Shown here piece after piece: positions 35,333 to 43,126 of a stretch of DNA of 64,000 bases (position 1 is its first letter; every line of letters starts with the position of its first letter). The notes beneath the pieces were generated by a model that saw nothing but the letters and a program-made list of their open reading frames with translations, was not told where the DNA came from and ran no database searches. The position numbers and the translations under genes are program-made. This DNA comes from Billgrantia bachuensis (GTDB lineage Bacteria > Pseudomonadota > Gammaproteobacteria > Pseudomonadales > Halomonadaceae), in assembly GCF_011742165.1 (NCBI RefSeq), contig NZ_JAAQTO010000039.1:1-64000 (forward strand). The letters are read 5' to 3'.

Positions 35333-35410
35333 GCCTAACGCCCGCAATAAACGGCGCGAGGAACGAGCGTCCGGCGACCGCAGGGAGCGAATTTCATTGC
35401 TTGGTTAGCC
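35333..35410 (-). repeat. attC-like site D
   Basis: GCCTAAC (35333-35339) and GTTAGCC (35404-35410), both perfect cores, around GCGCGAGGAACGAGCG and CGACCGCAGGGAGCG arms. Confidence 0.88.
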
Positions 35411-35413
35411 ATT

Positions 35414-35842
35414 TTAGACCCACTGGTTCTCATAAATCGTTCTTCTCAGCGCTCTAGCGGCGAACTGAGCCATTTCTTCTAGCTCATTTTCCGACGCTTC
35501 AGGGTCATCAAGCAGTTTCTGATCATCCCATGGGTCATTTACATGCACCCACTTATTTCGGTACTTCCGTAGCTTGTGCAAATCAGATCGAAGGTCGTCT
35601 GCTATGGGGGCACTATCAATTAGCTCAAAGAGGCTGCTGCGCTCTTTCTCGGAATACTCTGAGCGCAGATAGGTTTCGATCCCAGAAACTGCCGTCAGTA
35701 TTGATGCCAGGTTTACTCCATGCACAAACGCCAAGTCCGATTCTCGGACGGTAAAAGAGCACCATTCTGACAGGATGACCCCGCCTTTTAAGAGCTCTTC
35801 ATCAAGCGACACGATGTGATTCCAGCGTTCTTCTTCGTTCAT
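35414..35842 (-). CDS. HEPN-like protein, first gene of the cassette array
   Basis: 142 residues from ATG 35842 (a longer frame needs TTG at 35881). All-helical; KLRKYRNKWVHVNDPW near residue 100 contains RNKWVH, the R-x4-H motif of HEPN domains, which in toxins and defence proteins form the RNase site. No antitoxin partner is obvious. On the minus strand GTTAGCC, a perfect cassette-boundary core, lies 2 bases before the ATG, marking this as the attI-proximal cassette of the array. Confidence 0.65.
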   Translation of the reverse strand: MNEEERWNHIVSLDEELLKGGVILSEWCSFTVRESDLAFVHGVNLASILTAVSGIETYLRSEYSEKERSSLFELIDSAPIADDLRSDLHKLRKYRNKWVHVNDPWDDQKLLDDPEASENELEEMAQFAARALRRTIYENQWV

Positions 35843-35847
35843 ATGGC

Positions 35848-35886
35848 TAACAGTGATTAGACTGCACGTCCTGATATTCAATGAAC
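35848..35886. repeat. Copy 2 of the shared 37-39-base sequence; candidate attI remnant
   Basis: Matches 16264-16300 with few changes. In the minus direction it reads CAGGACGTGCAGTCTAATCA and then CTGTTAGCC, directly abutting the first cassette, the place where an integron's attI would stand. No integrase gene follows. The next 200 bases (35887-36085) hold no gene that I can recognise. Confidence 0.55.
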
Positions 35887-36085
35887 ATCCTGCGCGTTCA
35901 ACAGTATTATCTAATGCGCTTCATTTCTTCCAACTCATTGATTCTTCAAACACCTAACTATAGCTCGGCCATTTATGCAGAATTCGCATGTGCTCGCGTT
36001 TTGCTGGTACCAATATACTGCATGCGTTTTGCCTAATGTTTCGGGGTGCAGAAAAGGTCATGACACGCCACAGCCCTGGTTACTG

Positions 36086-36700
36086 TTAATCGAATCCTAA
36101 ACCAGCCAAAAGCCGCGTCGCCTCACCCGTATAAACAAGCCACCCAAGTACCCCACAATTCACCACCACCCCACACCAAAATATGGCCTGAAACGGCTGC
36201 TTCCTGGTTTTGTGCCGAAACAGCCGCTGCGCTACCAGTGCACCGGGCCAGCCACCGATCAAGCCTGCGAAGAGAAGCGTGGCTTCTGGTGTGCGCCTTC
36301 TGCCCTTCCCTGCTGCGGCTTTGTCGATGCCGTACATGGCGAAGGTGATCACACTCAGCAGCGCGTATGCCGACAGGAGCTGCATTGGCACGTGGCCGGC
36401 AGCGCCCAGGACTGCCAGGAGCGCGAAGAACGCAGCGGCGATGATGCTTGCCAGTGTCAGCCCTTTGGTGCGTGGGGATGCGTGGCGTGCTGCTTTCAGG
36501 TAGCCCGCCTTCTGCGCTTTCGGTCTGTTCTGGCTGTCTCGAGTCAGGTGGTAGGTAATCGGCTCGTTGAGTGTTGGGCGGCGGCCATCGCGAGGAAAGG
36601 CGCTGATGTGGACGAACACGCGAGGGCCGCCTGCGGCTGGCGTGATGAACCCGAAGCCCTTGGCGTCGTTCCACTCGGTGAGTTTACCTTCATGGCGCAT
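36086..36700 (-). CDS. Cold-shock-domain / DUF1294 membrane protein
   Basis: 204 residues. The first ~65 are a cold-shock OB fold (GKLTEWNDAKGFGFITP with the RNP1 motif, then VFVHISAF). A basic linker leads to three or four membrane spans (LTLASIIAAAFFALLAVLGA, LLSAYALLSVITFAMYGIDK, FQAIFWCGVVVNCGVLGWLV), including the DUF1294 motif GGWPGALVAQRLFRHKTRK. The combination is a known fusion that would tether a nucleic-acid-binding domain to the inner membrane; its role is not known. It flanks the array and has ordinary GC content, so it probably belongs to the ancestral chromosome. Confidence 0.92.
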   Translation of the reverse strand: MRHEGKLTEWNDAKGFGFITPAAGGPRVFVHISAFPRDGRRPTLNEPITYHLTRDSQNRPKAQKAGYLKAARHASPRTKGLTLASIIAAAFFALLAVLGAAGHVPMQLLSAYALLSVITFAMYGIDKAAAGKGRRRTPEATLLFAGLIGGWPGALVAQRLFRHKTRKQPFQAIFWCGVVVNCGVLGWLVYTGEATRLLAGLGFD

Positions 36701-37054
36701 GGGTTATCTCTTTCGAATCAATCGATTATCAGAGAATACCATGCGCGGTCGAATCGGTTTGAATCCAATAGGTTACTGAAGAATGTAAATAGGACTGATT
36801 TCGTCAGGCGGGGAGTTTGGGAGTCGGGGCACGCTACCGCCCCTGCTGGCAGAATGGATGATGGTTCGCATCATCCTAATGCGGCAGTCCCTGAGTACGT
36901 CTTGGTTGCTTAGTCATCTTCTGTGACTTTTTACTAACCGTAACCAACAGAAACGTTTAGGGCAACGCCAACCAAAGCATGAGGCGGCGATAGTGCCCAT
37001 TCCCTTGATCTGCATCTGCTGCGAGGCGCTGTCTGGAAAAATCGGCGAGCGATG
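36701..37054. other. Gene-free stretch between the cold-shock gene and a palindromic repeat
   Basis: No frame with a credible start, ribosome-binding site or protein family was found on either strand. It should contain the promoter of the minus-strand cold-shock gene (AT-rich around 36705-36790). Confidence 0.5.
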
Positions 37055-37138
37055 GCCAGACAAGGCAAAAATTATCGAAAAGACGGAGTTTACGAGCTGT
37101 AAATGAGTATTTTGAGATGATTTTTAACGCCGTATGGC
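37055..37138. repeat. Long imperfect palindrome (84 bases), interspersed-repeat-like
   Basis: The left arm starts GCCAGACAAGGC and passes AAAAATTATC to TTTAC (37089-37093). The right arm runs GTAAATGAG (from 37099), GATGATTTTT, and ends GCCGTATGGC. The two arms are complementary over most of about 39 bases around a GAGCT loop. The core (GAGTTTACGAGCTGTAAATG) looks like a non-coding repeat found in intergenic regions of many marine gammaproteobacteria, from memory. Confidence 0.6.
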
Positions 37139-37167
37139 CGAGCGCAGGCATTTTTCCGACAGTGCCT

Positions 37168-37203
37168 AAAAACCCCGAAGGCGGGAATCCCACCTTCGGG
37201 GTC
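37168..37203 (-). terminator. katG: katG terminator
   Basis: ACCCCGAAGG (37173-37182) pairs with CCTTCGGGGT (37192-37201), with GGG/CCC extending the stem. On the minus strand TTTTTAGG follows. It lies 42 bases after the katG stop. Confidence 0.88.
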
Positions 37204-37244
37204 GGTTTGGAGCCAGGTCCGCGTTGCTGCCGCGGACCTGTCGT

Positions 37245-39443
37245 TCAGCGGTGCAGGTCGAAGCGGTCGTTCTCCATGACCTTGACCCACCCTTTCACGA
37301 AGCGGTCAATCATGCGCTCCTCTCCGCCGCTGGCGGCGTACTCCTCGGCGATGGCGCGTAGCTGGGAGTTGGAGCCGTACACGAGGTCGACGCGGGTGGC
37401 GGTCCACTTCTTCTCGCCCGTCTTGCGGTGGCGGCCTTCGAAGCGCTCTTCGCTGTCGCCGAGGGGCTCCCACACGGTGCCCATGTCGACGAGGTTGACG
37501 AAGAAGTCGTTGGTCAGCTGGCCGGGGCGCTCGGTGAGGATGCCGTCGTTGTTGTCACCCACGTTGACGCCGATGGCCCGCATGCCGCCGAGCAGCGCGG
37601 TCATCTGCGGTACGCTGAGGTTGAGCATGAAGGCGCGGTCGACCATAAGGTGCTCGGCCGGGATGGAGGTCACCTGGGGCTGCATGTAGTTACGGAAGGC
37701 ATCGTGCCTCGGCTCCAGGTAGGCGGTCGTATCCACCTCGGTCATCTCCTGGGTGGCGTCGGTGCGGCCCGGTGTGAACGGCACGGTGACGTTGTGCCCG
37801 GCCGCCTTGGCCGCCATTTCGACGCCGACGCTGCCGCCCAGCACGATCATGTCCGCCAGCGAGATGTTGGCGTCCGAGGCGTCCTTGATCTGCTTGAGCT
37901 TGTCGATGACGTCGTACACGCCGGAGCGCTGGTTGATGTCCCAACCGGTTTGCGGTTCGAGACAGATGCGCGCGCCGTTGGCGCCGCCGCGGTGGTCGGT
38001 CTGGCGGTAGGTGCAGGCCGAGGCCCAGGCGGTGCTCACCAGTTGCTTGGCGCTGAGGCCGGAGTCGGCGATCTGCTGCTTGAGCGTGGCGATCTGCTGC
38101 TCGTTGACCAGCGGCCCCTGGTGCTCGGGCACCGGATCCTGCCACACGAGTACTTCATCGGGCACCTGCGGGCCGAGGTAGCGGTCGCGCGGGCCCATGT
38201 CGCGATGCAGCAGCTTGTACCAGGCGCGGGCGAACTCGTCGGCGAGCACGTCCGGGTTCTGGTGAAACTCGTTGGCGATCTCGAGGTAGATGGGGTCGGT
38301 GATCATCGCCATGTCGGCGGTGTTCATCACCGGCGGGTTCTTCTTGCCTTCGACGTGGGCGTCGGGCACCCAGTAGCCTTCCTTGACCTCGACCGGCTGC
38401 CACTGGTTGGCGCCGGCGGGCGACTTCTTCACCTCCCACTGGTGGGCAAAGATGGTGTTGAGGTAGGAGTTGTCCCACTTGGTCGGCGTCGGGGTCCAGG
38501 CGCCTTCGAGGCCGGAGGTCACGGTGTATTCGCCGAGGCCGGTCTCGTGCTTGTTGGCCCAGCCGAGCCCCTGCTCGTGAATCTTCGCCGCTTCAGGCGC
38601 ATCGCCCACGGCGTCGGCCGGCCCGTTACCGTGCATCTTGCCGAAGGTGTGGCCGCCCACCGTCAGCGCGACGGTCTCGCGGTCGTTCATGCCCATGCGG
38701 GCGAAGGTCTCGCGTACGTCCTGGGCGGACTTCATCGCGTCGGGAATGCCGTTGGGGCCTTCCGGGTTGACGTAGATCAGCCCCATCTGCACCGCGGCGA
38801 GGGGGTTGTCGAGCACGCGGCTGCCGTCTTCCCAGCTGCCGGTATAGCGCTCGTCGTTGGTGGCGAGCCACTCGGTCTCGGGGCCCCAGTAGATGTCGTC
38901 CTCGGGCGCCCAGATGTCGGAGCGGCCGAAGCCGAAGCCGAAGGTGCGGAAACCCATCGTCTCGAGCGCGCGGTTACCGGCGAGTACCAGCAGGTCGGCC
39001 CAGGAGATCTTCTCGCCGTACTTCTGCTTGATCGGCCACAGCAGGCGGCGGGCCTTGTCCAGGTTGCCGTTGTCGGGCCAGCTGTTGAGCGGCGCGAAAC
39101 GCTGGGCGCCGGTGCCGCCACCACCGCGGCCGTCGAGCGCACGGTAGGTGCCGGCGGCGTGCCACGACATGCGAATGAAGAACGGGCCGTAGTGGCCCCA
39201 GTCGGCGGGCCACCACTCCTGGGAGTCGGTCATCAGCGCATCGAGATCGGCGCAGAGTTCGTCGACGTCGAGCTGCGAGAACGCCTCGGCATAGCTGAAG
39301 TCGGCACCGAACGGGCTGGCGTCGGGGTGTTTCTGGTGCAGCACGTTGAGGTTGAGCTGGTCGGGCCACCAGTGTTCGTTGCCCTGCAGACGGGGCGTGG
39401 TGCGTGCCCCCCACTCCCGGCGCGTAGACTTTTGTTCAGACAC
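37245..39443 (-). CDS. katG: Catalase-peroxidase KatG
   Basis: A bifunctional haem enzyme that removes hydrogen peroxide in the cytoplasm. 732 residues with both KatG halves: distal haem motif [13 protein letters not shown] near residue 95 (Arg, Trp, His), proximal [11 protein letters not shown] near 262, and the degenerate C-terminal half ([14 protein letters not shown]). The start is the GTG at 39443, 6 bases after GAGGAGAAG, giving the usual MSEQK..-type N-terminus; the longer frame to 39569 has no ribosome-binding site. Length matches the family. An OxyR-like half-site lies about 150 bases upstream. Confidence 0.97.
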   Translation of the reverse strand: MSEQKSTRREWGARTTPRLQGNEHWWPDQLNLNVLHQKHPDASPFGADFSYAEAFSQLDVDELCADLDALMTDSQEWWPADWGHYGPFFIRMSWHAAGTYRALDGRGGGGTGAQRFAPLNSWPDNGNLDKARRLLWPIKQKYGEKISWADLLVLAGNRALETMGFRTFGFGFGRSDIWAPEDDIYWGPETEWLATNDERYTGSWEDGSRVLDNPLAAVQMGLIYVNPEGPNGIPDAMKSAQDVRETFARMGMNDRETVALTVGGHTFGKMHGNGPADAVGDAPEAAKIHEQGLGWANKHETGLGEYTVTSGLEGAWTPTPTKWDNSYLNTIFAHQWEVKKSPAGANQWQPVEVKEGYWVPDAHVEGKKNPPVMNTADMAMITDPIYLEIANEFHQNPDVLADEFARAWYKLLHRDMGPRDRYLGPQVPDEVLVWQDPVPEHQGPLVNEQQIATLKQQIADSGLSAKQLVSTAWASACTYRQTDHRGGANGARICLEPQTGWDINQRSGVYDVIDKLKQIKDASDANISLADMIVLGGSVGVEMAAKAAGHNVTVPFTPGRTDATQEMTEVDTTAYLEPRHDAFRNYMQPQVTSIPAEHLMVDRAFMLNLSVPQMTALLGGMRAIGVNVGDNNDGILTERPGQLTNDFFVNLVDMGTVWEPLGDSEERFEGRHRKTGEKKWTATRVDLVYGSNSQLRAIAEEYAASGGEERMIDRFVKGWVKVMENDRFDLHR

Positions 39444-39592
39444 GGTCTTCTCCTCGACTGGATGGTGGCCTACAGGAGAGTTGAGCCGACAACGCCGCAT
39501 CGCCTCATTTTTTTGTCGTACCTGTAAGCCGTCAGATATCAGTGAAGGATTCAGGACCGAAGCCGTCAAGGCGAAGGGAGGCTTTCGGCTCG

Positions 39593-39607
39593 ATAGGGGT
39601 AGGCTAT
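39593..39607 (-). promoter_or_regulatory. OxyR-like half-site upstream of katG
   Basis: ATAG, seven bases, CTAT fits two of the four quarter-sites of the OxyR consensus; the next two quarter-sites on the plus strand (AGGC, GATT) fit poorly. Position (150 bases before the GTG) is somewhat far for activation. Confidence 0.3.
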
Positions 39608-39667
39608 GAGAGGCAGGCTATTAGAGATTGGCGACGTGGAAGGTCGGTGTCTCAGGGCGGGCTTGCG

Positions 39668-40236
39668 CTAGCGGCATTGGCACCCTTCGCCAATGTCGTA
39701 ATTCAGTACCTCTCCGCGCTGGTTCATTTCGACCCGGCAGCACTCCACCAGCGCATCGCGCAGCATGGTGCGACCGCGCTGCACGCGGGACTTGGCGCCG
39801 AGTTCGACAGCCCCGCCTGGGATGCGTACTGTTTCTGGCTCAAGCCGCTCTCCAAGGTGGAGAGCAGCGCCGCGCGGTACTTTTCCGGCAGCTTGCCCAT
39901 GAGCGGGCGCAGGCACAGGGCCAGCTCCGCTTCCGCTCGCTCATCGGCCTCCGGCGGTCCCTCCAGATCCGCCGGCAGCGGTTCGAGCGGCCTGTGTGCC
40001 CGATAGTGATCCACCAGTGCATTGCGGGTGATCTGGTAGAGCCATGCGCGCAGCCGGGAGCCGTCCCTCAGCTCATCGCGGTGTGAGAACGCCTTGATGA
40101 GGACATCGTGCACGATATCCTCCGCCACGCTCTCGTCCGCTACCCGCTTACTCACGTAGCGCAGAAGTTCGATGCGAAACGCCTGCCACAGCAGGCGTTG
40201 GTCCTGGCTGTCGTCCGCGCTTACCGACACCCGCAT
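39668..40236 (-). pseudogene. sigZ: ECF sigma factor SigZ, frameshifted near the C-terminus
   Basis: From ATG 40236 the frame gives a SigZ-type ECF sigma factor: LLWQAFRIELLRYVSKRVAD, DIVHDVLIKAFSHRDELRDG, LRAWLYQITRNALVDHYR (region 2), then LPEKYRAALLSTLESGLSQK and QYASQAGLS (region 4). There the frame breaks. The correct continuation, ELGAKSRVQRGRTMLRDALV and ECCRVEMNQRG, is in the next frame down to 39668. One missing base near 39815 (restoring SELGAKSR) explains it. Without repair, region 4 loses its recognition helix. It could be a sequencing error. GGAGGAA precedes the start, which lies inside the overlapping Cys-rich gene. Confidence 0.8.
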
Positions 40237-40385
40237 GCAGCTTCCTCCGTGGGTGGGCCGCAGCATTCGGCCTTGGCCTGTGGCTGGCAGCAGGTGGCCT
40301 GCTCGCTTGGGTCGCAGCACGGCTGCGCTGTGCTGTCCTGCCCGGTCGCCTCGGCCGATACGGGTGCCTGAGCTTTCTGCTTCAT
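40221..40385 (-). CDS. Small cysteine-rich protein overlapping sigZ
   Basis: 54 residues with eight cysteines in three CC pairs and a C-terminal CGCR: QPCCDPSEQATCCQP, AECCGPPTEEAACGCR. GGAGG lies 8 bases before the ATG at 40385. Its last 16 bases overlap the sigZ start, so the two are almost certainly co-translated. The pattern suggests binding of a soft metal or metalloid (arsenic, copper, zinc), and the pairing suggests a sensor, buffer or anti-sigma-like partner for SigZ. No family is recognised; function is inference. It was too short and too overlapped to be obvious. Confidence 0.7.
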   Translation of the reverse strand: MKQKAQAPVSAEATGQDSTAQPCCDPSEQATCCQPQAKAECCGPPTEEAACGCR

Positions 40386-40550
40386 TTGGGTTCCTCCAGA
40401 GGTGAGCTCCTCGCCCTTGGCGAGGCTTTCACAACAGGAGACGGATCAAGCGGCAGAAGGACGCAAAACCGGAAGCCTCGAGCAGGCCATTCATAAGGCC
40501 CCGGTCGAGGTGCCGTCATCTGATCGCGTTCGCCAAGGCCCAGGCTCTCG

Positions 40551-40991
40551 CTAGAACATAGGCTCGCCGGGCAGGCTGGCGGCCTGGCGCAGCCATTGCG
40601 TCAGCTGGTCTTCGTCGATTGGCTCGTCCTGGTGGATATGAAGATAGCGGGTGTTGGGGTCCTTGGATGCAATGGGCGGCAGCGGCTCCAGCGAGGCGCC
40701 GTTGAGAAATGCCACCTTGATGTACTTGGTGAAGCAGTGAAAGGTGAGGAACCAGCCCTGGCCCTCGATGCCATAGAAGGGCGAGTTCCACCTCACGGCC
40801 TTTTGCACCTCGGGGACCGTACGCACGATGAGCGCATCGAGCCGCCGCCCGATGTCCTGCTTCCACTCCGGCATGGCGGCGATGTAGGCCTGCACCGGGC
40901 CGTCGCCGTCACCCTTTGCGATCTGCGGGTTGCCTCCCGACAGTAGCTTCGGTTTCGCATCTGACGGTGGCTTGGTCTTGTCGCGTGTCAT
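40551..40991 (-). CDS. DUF1801 (YdhG-like) protein
   Basis: 146 residues from ATG 40991 (AAGGGG 8 bases upstream). The core reads YIAAMPEWKQDIGRRLDALI, then KAVRWNSPFYGIEGQGWFLT and YIKVAFLNGASLEPLPP, the YdhG/DUF1801 fold related to a frataxin-like domain. Members have no established biochemical role. Stand-alone on the minus strand. Confidence 0.85.
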   Translation of the reverse strand: MTRDKTKPPSDAKPKLLSGGNPQIAKGDGDGPVQAYIAAMPEWKQDIGRRLDALIVRTVPEVQKAVRWNSPFYGIEGQGWFLTFHCFTKYIKVAFLNGASLEPLPPIASKDPNTRYLHIHQDEPIDEDQLTQWLRQAASLPGEPMF

Positions 40992-41049
40992 GGCATGCCC
41001 CTTCATAAGTCTGAATGCAGGCCTAGCGTGGATCCTCTGCACAGCCTGG

Positions 41050-41760
41050 TCAGGCAACTGGGTCTTGGCCTCGTCTCGATATCCAGGCATGGAACAAGCC
41101 GGCCTGGAAGAACGGCACAGGATGCTCAAAGCCACCCGCCTCGATGATCGACTCAACCTTGGCCGGCGAGAGGACACCCACATCGTTAGCGTAGGCTTTA
41201 CGCATGCGCTCCACCGCTTCTGGGGAAATATCCGCCCCGGCCATCATGTTCATCCAGGCATGCAGCAGCACTTCGTATTCAGGCGAGTCGACATCCGACG
41301 CCAGGTCGGAACTCGCGAGAAGTCCGCCCGGCTTGAGTCTTTCTGCAATTTCGCTGAAAAACCGGGAGCGCTCCACCTCGTCCAGAATGAACTGGGAGAC
41401 CAGGAAACAAGTGGCGGCATCATGCGATTTCAGCGCCGGCAGTGAGGCAAGGTAGCCTTCGTGGAATTCACACCGTGACGCCACCCCTTCCTCTTCTGCC
41501 CTGCGTCGACAGATAGCCAGCATAGCGCCCGATGGCTCCACCGCCGTAAAACGCCAGCCGGGATACTTCGAGGCGAGATAGAGCAGCTCATCGCCGGTTC
41601 CCACGCCGACACAGAGGATCCGCGCGTCCGATGGCAGCTCGGCAAACAGCGACCCGAGAAGCAGGTGCAAGCAGTTTCGAATCGGCGCCGTTTTCGCCCA
41701 CTGCGCATCGTAGCTTGCCGCCTGCTGGTCGAACAGCGCCTTGATTTCGTCCTGATGCAT
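41050..41760 (-). CDS. Class I SAM-dependent methyltransferase
   Basis: 236 residues. ARILCVGVGTGDELLYLASK (motif I, residues ~48-67), FTAVEPSGAMLAICRRRA (motif II) and RLKPGGLLASSDL (motif III region) define a small-molecule methyltransferase. The N-terminus (DEIKALFDQQAASYDAQW) is typical of the tellurite/ubiquinone-type group. Start at ATG 41760 with GGAGAGTC just upstream; a second ATG four codons earlier is possible. Substrate unknown. It lies 43 bases downstream of a SnoaL-like gene on the same strand. Confidence 0.85.
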   Translation of the reverse strand: MHQDEIKALFDQQAASYDAQWAKTAPIRNCLHLLLGSLFAELPSDARILCVGVGTGDELLYLASKYPGWRFTAVEPSGAMLAICRRRAEEEGVASRCEFHEGYLASLPALKSHDAATCFLVSQFILDEVERSRFFSEIAERLKPGGLLASSDLASDVDSPEYEVLLHAWMNMMAGADISPEAVERMRKAYANDVGVLSPAKVESIIEAGGFEHPVPFFQAGLFHAWISRRGQDPVA

Positions 41761-41803
41761 CTGACTCTCCATGCTTGATGCCTGACACGCGAGGGAGGTG
41801 GTG

Positions 41804-42217
41804 TCAGGCGCGACTCGGGTCGACAGAGGGCTGTAGCTGGGCCTCGATAGCCGCTTTGTCGATGACGGACCACACCTCTGCAATCTTCTTGCCGCGGAAC
41901 TCATAGAACACGTTCTCGGCAAAGGACACCCTTCTTCCGCAGACCGCCAGCCCAAGAAAATTACCTCTGGGCGTGCAGTGGAAGCGGAGTCGGCTGGCGA
42001 TGAAGGGCGGATCGGCAACCAACAGCTCGACATGGAAGAATAGATCAGGGATCTCGGAGCTGTCTCTCTCCAGCATGCGCCGGTAGCCCGATACCCCGAG
42101 CTGCTCGCCGTTGTGTTTGACGTCTTCGTGAACAAAGCGCTCCAGCGATGGCCAATCCTGCCTGTTCAAGCAGGCGATGTAGTCCCGATAAATGCTCGTG
42201 AGTTCGGACTTGGTCAT
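41804..42217 (-). CDS. SnoaL-like (NTF2-fold) protein
   Basis: 137 residues starting MTKSELTSIYRDYIACLNRQ at ATG 42217, with AGGAGT upstream. The fold signature is DWPSLERFVHEDVKHNGEQL at residues 21-40 and the closing strands FHCTPRGNFLGLAVCGRRVS and FRGKKIAEVWSVIDK. Such polyketide-cyclase-like or ester-cyclase proteins bind small hydrophobic ligands; many have no known reaction. Likely co-transcribed with the methyltransferase. Confidence 0.85.
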   Translation of the reverse strand: MTKSELTSIYRDYIACLNRQDWPSLERFVHEDVKHNGEQLGVSGYRRMLERDSSEIPDLFFHVELLVADPPFIASRLRFHCTPRGNFLGLAVCGRRVSFAENVFYEFRGKKIAEVWSVIDKAAIEAQLQPSVDPSRA

Positions 42218-42266
42218 CTGCGTACTCCTCTCTGCGCCAGCGGATGCGCTGTGATGACGAGGCATT

Positions 42267-42451
42267 TCATCGGGTGCCGGCCTCACCGGCGTGGTTTGCG
42301 TAGTCCTGGATCAGGCTTTCGTAGTGTTCAAAGGGAGGGAACTGATCGAAGCGATGAATCGCCGGCGTGGTGGCCCATGGCAGCTTCTCGCTCGTGTAGG
42401 TCTCGATGAACGGCACGAACCAGGTGGCATCGTCAAACATTGTCGGGCGCA
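42267..42451 (-). pseudogene. GFA-family (glutathione-dependent formaldehyde-activating-like) C-terminal fragment
   Basis: The last ~61 codons (RPTMFDDATWFVPFIETYTS, EKLPWATTPAIHRFDQFPP) match the C-terminal half of GFA/CENP-V-type proteins. The zinc-binding CxC...CxxC half is missing, and the sequence before RPTMFDD is unrelated. 5'-truncated gene. Confidence 0.7.
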
Positions 42452-42654
42452 TGTAGCGGCACCTCGATAGTAAGGCTGGCATTAGTCCAGAAATGACGAT
42501 CCGGCTTTCTATCGCGTTCACTTCACCGTCACTGACCGGATGCAAGGCCGTTATCGACCGGCGCAAGCCGACCGATACCGGTAACTATATCACCCACTCC
42601 TTCAGCCGGCCGAGCCGGTCGCAGTTGGGCAATGGCCGAATGGCTCAGCCTCGC

Positions 42655-43023
42655 TCATTTGTGGATGATCTCCCCCTTGAGCGAATAGGCAATGCCCAGC
42701 ACTTCGTCGCAGACCGGTCGCGGATACTCCATCTCGTTCATGGCCTGCATGATGTCATCCATCACGGCCACGTATTCGGCCGCGCTGACGTTCATGCCGG
42801 TGTGGGTCTCGATCATCGAGCGCCCGGTGTATTCCACGGGCCCGCCGGAACCGGCCGCGATGAACTCCTTGACCTTGATGCGAGCCCGGTCCAGCGCCTC
42901 CTGGTCGAGCGCTTGGTAGCGTGGGCCGGCGACGTCGTTCTGCAGGTGGAGTTCGACGATGCGATCGCAAAGCTTGTCAATGCCGGCTCGACCGCCGAGT
43001 CTGTCATAAAGAGTTTCGTTCAT
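42655..43023 (-). CDS. Group I truncated haemoglobin
   Basis: 122 residues: TLYDRLGGRAGIDKLCDRIV at the N-terminus, then EFIAAGSGGPVEYTGRSMIE and THTGMNVSAAEYVAVMDDIM, with the proximal-His region THTGM. The N-terminal half is compact, as in TrHbN, which binds O2 or NO and detoxifies nitric oxide. Start at ATG 43023 with AAAGGAAC upstream. Divergent from the TPR regulator at 43127, 103 bases between starts. Confidence 0.9.
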   Translation of the reverse strand: MNETLYDRLGGRAGIDKLCDRIVELHLQNDVAGPRYQALDQEALDRARIKVKEFIAAGSGGPVEYTGRSMIETHTGMNVSAAEYVAVMDDIMQAMNEMEYPRPVCDEVLGIAYSLKGEIIHK

Positions 43024-43126
43024 GTCGAGATGTTCCTTTCTTGGATGCGGTTTCGGTTCGGTACCGTGGTACCTACATAAAGGGCGTAACATTCCTTGTT
43101 ACAACCGCAACAAAGGCAACCGAGCG

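Noticed and set aside
25254..35410. Array spacers as a CRISPR array
   Set aside because: Repeats are 53-85 bases, variable, palindromic with attC cores and separated by whole genes; no short direct repeats with uniform spacers and no cas genes.
35887..37245. Search for an integron integrase gene (intI) at the attI end
   Set aside because: No tyrosine-recombinase motifs (R..HxxR..Y, or the IntI-specific patch) in any frame; the first gene met is the cold-shock/DUF1294 protein.
37428..39527. 699-residue plus-strand open frame opposite katG
   Set aside because: It is antisense to a perfectly conserved catalase-peroxidase; Val/Gly/His/Arg-rich composition is that of a GC-rich shadow frame, with no domain or ribosome-binding site.
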